A stretch of DNA of 64,000 bases from Chitinilyticum litopenaei DSM 21440 (lineage in GTDB: Bacteria > Pseudomonadota > Gammaproteobacteria > Burkholderiales > Chitinibacteraceae): NCBI RefSeq assembly GCF_000428145.1, contig NZ_ATZJ01000012.1, positions 21,702-85,701 of the forward strand. Reading direction: 5' to 3'. Below the pieces are notes generated by a model. It saw only the letters and a program-made list of their open reading frames with translations, was not told where the DNA came from and searched no databases. How positions within the stretch are numbered: position 1 is the stretch's first letter; each line of letters opens with the position of its first letter. Positions 15,751 to 23,439 of this stretch are shown piece by piece. The translations under genes were made by a program, and so were the position numbers.

Positions 15751-16988
15751 GATTGAACCCCGCCATTCGGCGGGGTCTTTTTTTGCGCCACGCGCCGGTA
15801 ACTCAGCCAGGCGCCGATGCCACAGACGGCCAGCATGGCGGCCAGCGGCAACGTGGTGCTGCCATGCCAGCTGCCCATGATGACGCCGGTTACCGTGGCG
15901 ATGGCGAATTGCAGCGTGCCGATCAGCGCCGAAGCCAGTCCGGCCTGCTGGCCGTGTCCGGCCAGGGCGCCGGCCATGGCATTGGGGGCGGCAAAGCCCA
16001 GCGCCGCCAGATAGCCGTACACGCAGGTCAGCACCAGCCAGAACGGCGGCAGCCCGAGCAGCAGCGTGGCGGCCAGCAGCACGGCGGCAAGCACGGTCAG
16101 TACCGCCACAGCGCGGCCAAGCAGGCTGTCGAGATCCTGCGTTTTCAGGAAACGGGCATTGAGCTGGCTGGCCAGGATGTAGCAGGCCGCGATGCTGCCG
16201 AACACCAGGCTGTAGCTGGCCGGGCTCAGGCCGTACAGGCTCATCATCACCACCGGCGAGCCGGTGATGTAGGCAAACAGCCCGGCCACGGCCAGTCCGC
16301 CGGTCAGCGCATAGGCCATGAAATGCCCGTCGCGCAGCAAGCGGCCATAGCTTGCCAGGGTCACGCCCGGCCGGAAGGGCGCGCTGTGCTGCGGCGGACG
16401 CGTTTCCTGCAGGCTCAGGTGCAGCAGCACGAAGCACAGTGCGGCAAAGGCGGCGAGCAGCGCGAAGATCGGTCGCCAGCCGGCCGACACCACGATCCAG
16501 CTGCCCAGCAGCGGCGCGAGAATGGGCGCGACGCCCATGACCAGCACCAGCGAGGAGAATACCTGCGCGGCTTCGCGCGGCTCGCAGCGGTCACGCACCA
16601 CGGCCCGGGCAATCACCATGCCGGCGCAGCCGCCCAGCGCCTGCACGAAGCGCAGGACGATCAGCTGCTCGATGCTGGCGGCCAGCGCGCAGCCGATGGA
16701 CGCGGCGATATACACCAGCAGGCCGATCAGCAGGGGGCGCTTGCGGCCAAAATGGTCGGACAGCGGGCCATACAGCGACTGGCCCAGCGCCAGTCCGATG
16801 AAATAGCTGGCCAGCGTCAGCTGTACGGTGGCTTCCGGGCTGCCCAGGCTTTGTGCGATTGCCGGCAGTCCCGGCAGATACATGTCAATCGACAGCGGAC
16901 CCAGCGCGGTGACCGCGCCCAGCAGCACGATCCAGCCGGCAAAGCGCCGATGTGCTGTCGCCTCTGACATTCTTGAGGTTTGATCCAT
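15732..16988 (-). CDS. Bcr/CflA family drug exporter (MFS)
   Basis: 418 residues, twelve predicted membrane helices, inner-membrane proton antiporter family that exports drugs such as bicyclomycin or chloramphenicol. Motifs: LGPLSIDMYLPGLPAIA at the N-terminus, GQSLYGPLSDHFGRKRPLL (motif A) between TM2 and TM3, and ALGGCAGMVIARAVVRD in TM4-5. Start ATG 16988 touches the end of a 59-bp repeat; ATG 16970 is an alternative. The C-terminal tail is encoded by the terminator hairpin of the convergent gene. The substrate is unknown. Confidence 0.92.
   Translation of the reverse strand: MDQTSRMSEATAHRRFAGWIVLLGAVTALGPLSIDMYLPGLPAIAQSLGSPEATVQLTLASYFIGLALGQSLYGPLSDHFGRKRPLLIGLLVYIAASIGCALAASIEQLIVLRFVQALGGCAGMVIARAVVRDRCEPREAAQVFSSLVLVMGVAPILAPLLGSWIVVSAGWRPIFALLAAFAALCFVLLHLSLQETRPPQHSAPFRPGVTLASYGRLLRDGHFMAYALTGGLAVAGLFAYITGSPVVMMSLYGLSPASYSLVFGSIAACYILASQLNARFLKTQDLDSLLGRAVAVLTVLAAVLLAATLLLGLPPFWLVLTCVYGYLAALGFAAPNAMAGALAGHGQQAGLASALIGTLQFAIATVTGVIMGSWHGSTTLPLAAMLAVCGIGAWLSYRRVAQKKTPPNGGVQSGRVGA
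15757..15783 (+). terminator. Rho-independent terminator after the SDR gene
   Basis: ACCCCGCC-attc-GGCGGGGT followed by CTTTTTTT on the plus strand. It overlaps the 3' end of the convergent exporter gene, whose last residues (KKTPPNGGVQS) are encoded by the hairpin. Confidence 0.85.
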
Positions 16989-17047
16989 AGGTATGTGCCT
17001 GTAGCCAAACAATGATAAAGGCCCCATGTTCATACAGTGGTTAGTAT
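16989..17047 (+). repeat. 59-bp GGGTAT element, copy 6
   Basis: AGGTAT 16989, CTGTAGCC..GGCCCCATG, ATACAG-TGGT-TAGTAT with the last GTAT at offset 53. Its first base abuts the start codon of the exporter gene on the other strand. Confidence 0.75.
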
Positions 17048-17228
17048 GTCTGGAGCCTCCTGCTACTGTATGTCTGCCGCTGGCCCGGCTCAAGGCAAAT
17101 AATGCCGGGCAGACAGGGAGGCGCCGCGCGTCCCAGGCAGGTCGGCCGCTGCCGGAACAGGCGCCGCCAAGCCGGCCGCCCGGCCTTTTGCCTGGTCGTG
17201 CGCCGGCTGGCGGCCGAGCGCAGGGCGC

Positions 17229-17867
17229 TCAGTAGCCGACGGTAAAGCGCTGCCGGATGAAATGCGGCGACTCGGCCTCGTCGAGCACCGCCATGGCGAA
17301 GTCCGGCAGCGAGACATGACTGTTGCCATCGGCCGCCACCAGCAGCTGATCGCCGCCGAGGCGGAATACGCCACTGCGCTCGCCCGGATGGATGTGCGCC
17401 GACGGGCTGACCAGCGTCCAGCTCAGCGTCGCCTCGGCGCGCAGCTGCTGCAGGGCCTGGCGGGCGCCCTCGGCGCTGGCGCGCCATTCGGCGGGGAAGT
17501 CCGGTGTATCGAGCAGTTGCAGGCCTGGCGCCACCTCCAGACTGCCCGCGCCGCCGATGCTGATGAAGCGCGGCAGCCCGGCGGCCTTCACCGCGGCGAT
17601 GATGCTGGCAAAGCCTTGCAGGTAATACCCGGCGACGTCGGCGTGCGCATGGCCGCTGAAGGCGCTGAGCACCAGATCGTGACCGGCCAGCTGCCTGGCC
17701 AGTGCCGCGCCATCGAGCACATCGCAAGCTTGCGCGCTCAGCCCGGGCTGGGGTGCGAGGCGTTCGGGGTGGCGTACCAGTGCGGTAACCTGGTGACCAC
17801 GCGCCAGGGCTTCGGCCAGCAAGGCCGAGCCGATGAAACCGGAAGCGCCAATCAGGGCAATGTTCAT
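17229..17867 (-). CDS. NmrA-like NAD(P)-binding protein
   Basis: 212 residues from the ATG giving MNIALIGASGFIGSALLAEA; the frame is open 19 codons further up but the Rossmann strand marks the true start. Features of atypical extended SDRs of the NAD(P)H-binding family: GASGFIG dinucleotide loop, DVLDGAALARQLAGHD, RFISIGGAGSL, and VSPSAHIHPGERSGVFR. No YxxxK is seen, as in related BVR-B/NmrA-type proteins. It is the second gene after the DsbA-like gene (13 bp apart), with a LysR gene divergent. Likely part of a LysR-controlled pair; the substrate is unknown. Confidence 0.88.
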   Translation of the reverse strand: MNIALIGASGFIGSALLAEALARGHQVTALVRHPERLAPQPGLSAQACDVLDGAALARQLAGHDLVLSAFSGHAHADVAGYYLQGFASIIAAVKAAGLPRFISIGGAGSLEVAPGLQLLDTPDFPAEWRASAEGARQALQQLRAEATLSWTLVSPSAHIHPGERSGVFRLGGDQLLVAADGNSHVSLPDFAMAVLDEAESPHFIRQRFTVGY

Positions 17868-17880
17868 GGTGGGTGTCCTC

Positions 17881-18468
17881 TCAGAAAAGCTGTTGGTTCG
17901 AGACGGCATGCAGGCTGTTGCCATGCCGGGCGAGCAGGGTGGGAACGCCCTGGATGTTTTGCTGCTGCATCAGCTGGCGCGCACGTGCGACCAGCTGGTG
18001 CAGCGCGTCCGGCCAGGGGCCGGCAAGCTGGCGGGCGAGGCTGGCGCTGTCCAGGCCGTAGCGCTCGCCCAGCGCGGCGTGCGCATCGATGCTGACATCG
18101 CCCTCCACATAGCGCAGGCGCTGGACGGCATGCAGTACATCCAGGCTGTGCTGCGGTGCGGCCTGGCTGAGCAGGAACCAGGCATGCGTGGCCAGCGAGG
18201 CGTCAAAAATCTGCTCCGCATCGCCCAGGATGCGCTCGCGGTAGTGCATGCTGAAGGGCTGGCCGGTGCGGGTGGCAATCTGCTGGTCGGCCTGCCAGAA
18301 ATACTCGCGCCGCAAGGCATCGGGGCGCTCGGGGCGGCAAAAGAGGCCGCTGGGCAGCAGCTCGAATTCGGCATGCGGCAGGGCGGTCCGCAGGCGTTGC
18401 AGCCCCGGATGGGCGCCATAACACCAGCCGCACCAGGGGTCGAAAATCAGGATGAAACGGTCATTCAT
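17881..18468 (-). CDS. DsbA family oxidoreductase-like protein
   Basis: 195 residues, no signal peptide, so cytoplasmic. The thioredoxin-fold active site is DPWCGWCYGAHP at residues 10-21 (CGWC). The helical insert and the C-terminal QQNIQGVPTLLARHG (cis-Pro in GVP) fit the DsbA/FrnE-like group, whose members include 2-hydroxychromene-2-carboxylate isomerase-like and thiol-disulfide proteins. Its gene leads an operon with the NmrA-like gene, and both are divergent from the LysR gene. Confidence 0.88.
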   Translation of the reverse strand: MNDRFILIFDPWCGWCYGAHPGLQRLRTALPHAEFELLPSGLFCRPERPDALRREYFWQADQQIATRTGQPFSMHYRERILGDAEQIFDASLATHAWFLLSQAAPQHSLDVLHAVQRLRYVEGDVSIDAHAALGERYGLDSASLARQLAGPWPDALHQLVARARQLMQQQNIQGVPTLLARHGNSLHAVSNQQLF

Positions 18469-18654
18469 GGCGAAGCGGGCCTTGCTGTGTCTTCAACGAT
18501 GCTTGCCATCATCCGCGCTTTCATTGTTCGGATAAATCCCGTAACTGTGGATTTACTGTTTGCAAAATGCATACAATTTGCAGGGGCAAGCCGCCCGTTG
18601 CTGCTCGCCGTGGGGAGTGGCTGGCGTGCTCAGCCCTCAGCCGTTTGAATGCCT

Positions 18655-18708
18655 GTGGGAGCGAGCTGGCTCGCGAAGCGTTGCTGATCGCGACCAGCTC
18701 GCTCCCAC
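18655..18708. repeat. REP-like palindrome (GTGGGAGCGAGC type)
   Basis: GTGGGAGCGAGCTGGCTCGCGA and the complementary GCGACCAGCTCGCTCCCAC face each other around an AGCGTTGCTGATC centre. This is the REP type well known from Pseudomonas genomes; here it occupies the region just before the LysR start. Confidence 0.85.
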
Positions 18709-18733
18709 GACTTACCACATCAACAGAGCCAGC

Positions 18734-19660
18734 ATGCCCGCCGAATTGCCCGACCTGAACCGCCTGCGCCTCTTTGTCGCCGTGGCCGAAACCGGCGGTT
18801 TCACCGCCGCCGCAGTCCGCTTGGGGCTGGCCAAGGCGGTGGTCAGCCAGCAGGTGGCCAGGCTGGAAGCCGAGCTGGGCGTCACCCTGCTGACGCGCAC
18901 CACGCGGCGCGTCGTGCTGACCGAAGCCGGCGCCGCTTTTCTGGCGCGCTGTACCCTGCCGCTGCAGCAGCTGGAAGACGCGATGCTGCAACTCGATGCC
19001 ATTGCCCACGAGCCGCGCGGCGTGCTGCGCATGACCGCGCCCGGCGATTATGCCGCCACGGTGCTGGCACCCGCGCTGGCCGCTTTCCGGCAGCGCCATC
19101 CCGCCTTGTCCTTCGATGTGATTGCCTCGCACGAGATTCTCGATCTGGTCGAGGGGCGCATTGATCTGGCCATCCGCATGGGCTGGCTGCAGGATTCCAG
19201 CCTGCGTGCGGTGAAACTGGCCGATTTCGAACAATGGGTGGTCGCCGCGCCCGGCCCGGCGGCCGCCAGCGTGCAGCATCCGCTCGATCTTGCCCAGCAG
19301 GACTGGATCGCCGTCAGCCTGCTGCCCAGCCCGCGGGTCTGGCAGTTCGCCGGCCCGGGCGGCGAAGCCTGCACGGTGCGCATGGCCGCCGGCAGCGAAG
19401 CGAATTCGCCGACCACGGTGCAGGCGCTGGTGGCGGCGGGCGCCGGCATGTCCATCCTGCCGGACTTCATGGTGCGCGACGCGGTGGCCCAAGGCACCTT
19501 GCTGCGCCTGCTGGCGCAGTGGCAGTTGCCGCAGGCGGGCATTTACGCCGTTTATCCGGCCGGGCGGCATTTGCCGGCCAAGGTGCGCGGCTTTATCGAT
19601 TTCTTCCGCGACTGGCTGGCCGCCGGCCCGGTCGTGGCAGGACACCGGTCGCGCGGGTGA
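18734..19660 (+). CDS. LysR family transcriptional regulator
   Basis: 308 residues. The N-terminal winged HTH (LNRLRLFVAVAETGGFTAAA, LGLAKAVVSQQVARLEAELG, LLTRTTRRVVLTEAG) is classical LysR; the C-terminal co-inducer domain (GVLRMTAPGDYAATVLAPAL, DLAIRMGWLQDSSL) resembles the AaeR/CrgA-like group. Start ATG 18734. Because the oxidoreductase/DsbA-like pair is transcribed away from it, it most likely regulates that pair and itself. A REP palindrome sits in its leader. Confidence 0.92.
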   Translation: MPAELPDLNRLRLFVAVAETGGFTAAAVRLGLAKAVVSQQVARLEAELGVTLLTRTTRRVVLTEAGAAFLARCTLPLQQLEDAMLQLDAIAHEPRGVLRMTAPGDYAATVLAPALAAFRQRHPALSFDVIASHEILDLVEGRIDLAIRMGWLQDSSLRAVKLADFEQWVVAAPGPAAASVQHPLDLAQQDWIAVSLLPSPRVWQFAGPGGEACTVRMAAGSEANSPTTVQALVAAGAGMSILPDFMVRDAVAQGTLLRLLAQWQLPQAGIYAVYPAGRHLPAKVRGFIDFFRDWLAAGPVVAGHRSRG

Positions 19661-19757
19661 GACGAGGCTGCGGCCAACAACAGGGGCGCTTCTCCGCAGC
19701 CCGGGCGTGTGTCGCCAAGCCTGGGCCTGATTGGGTGGCTAGCTCAGAACAAGACCT

Positions 19758-19813
19758 CATTCCCGTGGGACGCCGGCATGCTGAGTTGCTGTGCTGCCTA
19801 CCTCATCAGGAGC
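19758..19813. repeat. dispersed repeat family 'GTGGGACGCCGG', copy 1
   Basis: CATTCCCGTGGGACGCCGG, then GAGTTGCTG, GCTGCCTACCT and ATCAGG. Two further copies lie at 28659 and 45303. Located in the 349-bp gene-free gap after the LysR gene. Confidence 0.7.
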
Positions 19814-19911
19814 CGGGAAGTCGACCAAATCCGCCGTGCTTGTGCGCCACGCCTCTGCGCCGGCTTGTGCTTTGCTGTTCCAACTGGTCCGGCCCTCTGA
19901 TGTTTTCGCGC

Positions 19912-19984
19912 GTGGGAGCGAGCTTGCTCGCGATCAGCAACGCTTCGCGATCAGTAACGCTTCGCGAGCAAGCTCGCTCCCACA
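19912..19984. repeat. REP-like palindrome, second copy
   Basis: GTGGGAGCGAGCTTGCTCGCG at the left and the exact complement CGCGAGCAAGCTCGCTCCCAC at the right, with two direct CGCTTCGCGATCAG-type units between them. Same family as 18655. Confidence 0.9.
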
Positions 19985-20009
19985 GCAATTCACCCTTCGG
20001 CGCGCCGGA

Positions 20010-20486
20010 TCAGTCAATGAGCGCTTCGTCCCAGTCGTCGCCACCGCCGATGACGCGATAGGCGACCTCGCTGCTGAAGCCGCGCCCGAGCAGGAAACGC
20101 AACTGTTTCGCGCGTTCTTTCTGGTCCGCTGGCGGCGTGCCGAATTTCTTCTGCCACAGCCGTCTTGCCGCCGCTGTTTCATCTTGCGCGTGTTCGGCCA
20201 GCGCGTTTTCCAGCACCGCGCCGGCGACGCCCTTCATGCGCAACTCCTGGCGCAGGCGATTCTGGCCATAGCGCGCACTGCGCTGCGCCGCCCATTGCTC
20301 GGCAAAGCGTTCGTCCGACAGCCAGTTGCGGTCGGTGAAATCGGCGAGGACCTGTTCGACCAGCTCCCCGCCCTCATCACCGGCCGCGCGCAGCAGCTTT
20401 TGCCTCAGCTCGGCACGCGAGTATTCGCGGCGGGCCAGCAGCGCCAGGGCCTTGTTGCGGAGTGTCTGGAGGAGGTCATCATTCAT
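20010..20486 (-). CDS. recX: regulatory protein RecX
   Basis: 158 residues, RecA filament modulator. Tandem three-helix repeats are visible: ALALLARREYSRAELRQKL, LADFTDRNWLSDERFAEQW, RYGQNRLRQELRMKG, and a final WQKKFG...RAKQLRFLLGRGFSSEVAYRVI. recA is the next gene in the same direction but 1.8 kb upstream, beyond a terminator and several repeats, so recX needs its own promoter. The start codon directly abuts a 59-bp repeat. Confidence 0.93.
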   Translation of the reverse strand: MNDDLLQTLRNKALALLARREYSRAELRQKLLRAAGDEGGELVEQVLADFTDRNWLSDERFAEQWAAQRSARYGQNRLRQELRMKGVAGAVLENALAEHAQDETAAARRLWQKKFGTPPADQKERAKQLRFLLGRGFSSEVAYRVIGGGDDWDEALID

Positions 20487-20545
20487 GGGTATTGCTTCGT
20501 AAGCTAATAGAGGGTTTGGCTGCAGGTTAATACATTGCGGTGTAT
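20487..20545 (+). repeat. 59-bp GGGTAT element, copy 7
   Basis: GGGTAT 20487 immediately next to the recX start codon; AAGCTAATAGAGGGTTTGGCTGCAG core shortened to AAGC..GGCTGCAG arms, ATACAT-TGCG-GTGTAT with GTAT at offset 53. Confidence 0.75.
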
Positions 20546-20589
20546 GTGGCTGAAGTGCAGTTCGAGTTGTTTAAGCGCCTGCGGCGCGG

Positions 20590-20790
20590 TGTTTGATGCC
20601 GGGTGTGCCCGGCGGCACGTCGGGGGGCTTGTCTTGCCAAGCCCCCCGACACCCCCAAGGCGCGCCCGCTTCGTCGCCCCGCTACGCGGGGTGCCCTGCG
20701 ATGCTCGTTGCAGCCAGCGGCGTGCCGCAACTCGCCCTACGGGCTCAAACACTCGTCACGCCGAAACCCTGGCTGCAACTGTGCTTCTCG
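20590..20790. repeat. dispersed long repeat ('GCCGCAACTCGCCCT' family), copy 1
   Basis: Contains GGGGGGCTTGTC/CAAGCCCCCC palindrome, AGGCGCGCCCG, GTGCCCTGCGATGCTCGTTG, GCCGCAACTCGCCCTACGGG. The last blocks recur at 30470-30535. Non-coding. Confidence 0.6.
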
Positions 20791-20829
20791 GCGACTGCGA
20801 GGGCATCTCGTCCTAACTGACATAGTGAT

Positions 20830-20888
20830 ATACCCATGCAGTGATAAATCCACAGCCAAGCCTAGAAAAGGGCTGCAGCCGTATACCC
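20830..20888 (-). repeat. 59-bp GGGTAT element, copy 8 (reverse)
   Basis: On the minus strand GGGTAT starts at 20888 and again at 20835 (offset 53), with GGCTGCAGCCCTTTTCTAGG and GGCTGTGGATTTATC between. Confidence 0.8.
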
Positions 20889-20897
20889 ATTGTTGTA

Positions 20898-20965
20898 GGT
20901 TGGGTTGAGCATAGCGAAACCCAACAATACGGCAGCAATCCCGTTGGGTTTCATAGCATTCAACC
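20898..20965. repeat. TGGGTT inverted repeat
   Basis: TAGGTTGGGTTGAGC, AAACCCAACAATACGG, CCGTTGGGTTTCATAGCATTCAACCC form interleaved inverted repeats common in intergenic DNA. Non-coding. Confidence 0.5.
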
Positions 20966-20989
20966 CAAGCTAAGAATCACCGCCGCCGC

Positions 20990-21190
20990 CGAGTTGTCCC
21001 GCGCCCCCGGAAAAACGAGCATCGCAGGGCAGCCCGAAGGGCCGGCGGTCACCGCAGAGCTTGGCGGCTTTGCCGCCTAGCGTCGAGCGATGCCGGCTTG
21101 CTGGCACCGGGCTCGCCTTTCTTTGGCTACTTTCTTTGGCGAAGCAAAGAAAGTAGCCCGTGGGCGCGGCGGAAACGCGCATGAAAACAG
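20990..21190. repeat. dispersed long repeat, copy 2 (GCTACTTTCTTTGGCGAAGC block)
   Basis: Includes GGCTACTTTCTTTGGCGAAG followed by CAAAGAAAGTAGCC, a perfect inverted arm pair, in the order also found (reverse complement) at 30410-30445. Non-coding. Confidence 0.6.
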
Positions 21191-21254
21191 CGTGCCGCAG
21201 GCACTGAAAACGGCATGGTTGGGATTAATCTGCAATCGACCCAAAGTGGAAGTT

Positions 21255-21620
21255 TTAATTTTTTTGGTTTAGAAACCAAGATTTGGTCGCAGGGTCACGA
21301 ATGAGTGACCAAATGATTACAGCAGATGATCCTATTATTGTTGCAACGAGAAATTGAGCTGGTGTTGTGTAGATTCCATGAAATGTTGACGAAGGGAAGA
21401 AAAGTAGATTTATACCAATTTCACAAAATGCGATTGTTTTCATGTAACGCCACGACCATTGAGTTCGCCGCATGAAAAATAACGTAATGCTAATGAATGA
21501 GAGCATTAGTATTGGTGAAATTAGGCGGAAGACATCTGATTCATATAGCGGAGCAAGTGCGGCCATTGCGGAGCGAGATGTGATGTAGACTAATAGAGCA
21601 ATCCGAAGATGTTTGGGCAT
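21255..21620 (-). CDS. small integral membrane protein, unknown
   Basis: 121 residues, three to four hydrophobic helices (about 5-22, 30-52, 60-78, 84-105) and a polar C-terminal tail. I recognise no family. The gene is clearly AT-richer than recA and recX between which it lies, a sign of acquisition. It is read in the same direction as both. Confidence 0.6.
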   Translation of the reverse strand: MPKHLRIALLVYITSRSAMAALAPLYESDVFRLISPILMLSFISITLFFMRRTQWSWRYMKTIAFCEIGINLLFFPSSTFHGIYTTPAQFLVATIIGSSAVIIWSLIRDPATKSWFLNQKN

Positions 21621-21836
21621 ATTCTTGCTTTTAGTTGTTTGAGCCGGAAATTAATTCGCCTAACAGTCCGTAGGTTAAGTGAAATAAAATACGGCTGAAC
21701 GCTTGCCGTAGTTGTTGGTCTTCGCAAGCTCGGCGTCAACCTGCAAATTGCACTTTCCAATTATGGCAGAATTCTCCCTTCGATAAACCGAAATCTGCGA
21801 AATGAACAGTCATCTCTTGGAGTAACCCGATTGATA

Positions 21837-22139
21837 TCAAAGGGTTTTCTTACGAGAGCGGTGTGTTTGGTTATAACCGATTGCCTCATCATTAGATTGA
21901 TGGCGAATGATTAGTTCGGATTCTTTCTGGTTTACTTCTTGCTTGTTCTCGGATTCAAAGAGGATTTCCTTCCTGATTGTAAAATCACTCAGTTGCTCTT
22001 TGGTAAAGTCCTGTTCGACTAAGTTGTTGTCCCAAGAGCCAAAGTAGTTTATTGAGTGTCCTGCTCCGCCAATATCTTTCCCGATGTAGATTTTTCCATT
22101 TGGAAATGTGAGCTTGTATACCACGTGGCGAAATTTCAT
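21837..22139 (-). CDS. GIY-YIG nuclease-like small protein
   Basis: 100 residues. The start VVYKLTFPNGKIYIGKDIGG matches the GIY-YIG core (here VYK-YIG), followed by SINYFGSW and, near the C-terminus, ESELIIRHQSNDEAIGYNQT, which supplies the conserved Glu and the GYN ending seen in phage and mobile GIY-YIG endonucleases. It could be a solitary homing-type endonuclease. It is AT-rich and sits in the recA-recX gap, so horizontal origin is likely. Confidence 0.75.
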   Translation of the reverse strand: MKFRHVVYKLTFPNGKIYIGKDIGGAGHSINYFGSWDNNLVEQDFTKEQLSDFTIRKEILFESENKQEVNQKESELIIRHQSNDEAIGYNQTHRSRKKTL

Positions 22140-22244
22140 GGCGCATTATTCCAATGAGCATGTGGCCAATTTGCAGTAGCTATGCTGAATTGGTATTTGC
22201 ATGAGTGGTATCTCGTGTGGGCTGGCGTGTCGAGATTGATAAAA

Positions 22245-22268
22245 CAACGGCCGCATCAGCGGCCGTTG
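22245..22268 (-). terminator. recA terminator
   Basis: On the minus strand CAACGGCCGC-tgat-GCGGCCGTTG followed by TTTTATC, 17 bp after the recA stop. Confidence 0.85.
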
Positions 22269-22284
22269 TTGTTGGGGCGAAGGA

Positions 22285-23337
<1,053 letters not shown>

Positions 23338-23374
23338 GAAAGCTCCTGGCAGCGGTAATTGGTGGGTGTGGCGG

Positions 23375-23402
23375 ATTATAGAACAATCGTTCTGTTTTGC
23401 AA
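23375..23402 (-). promoter_or_regulatory. recA promoter with GAAC-N4-GTTC palindrome
   Basis: Minus strand: TTGCAA (23402-23397), 16 bp, TATAAT (23380-23375). The spacer carries AGAACGATTGTTCT (23393-23380), a palindrome of the Cheo-box/Gram-positive LexA type rather than the CTGT-N8-ACAG type. Binding by LexA is inference. Confidence 0.6.
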
Positions 23403-23439
23403 AATGTCCTGCACGGGCTGTGCACTGCGGGTCTTGTCC

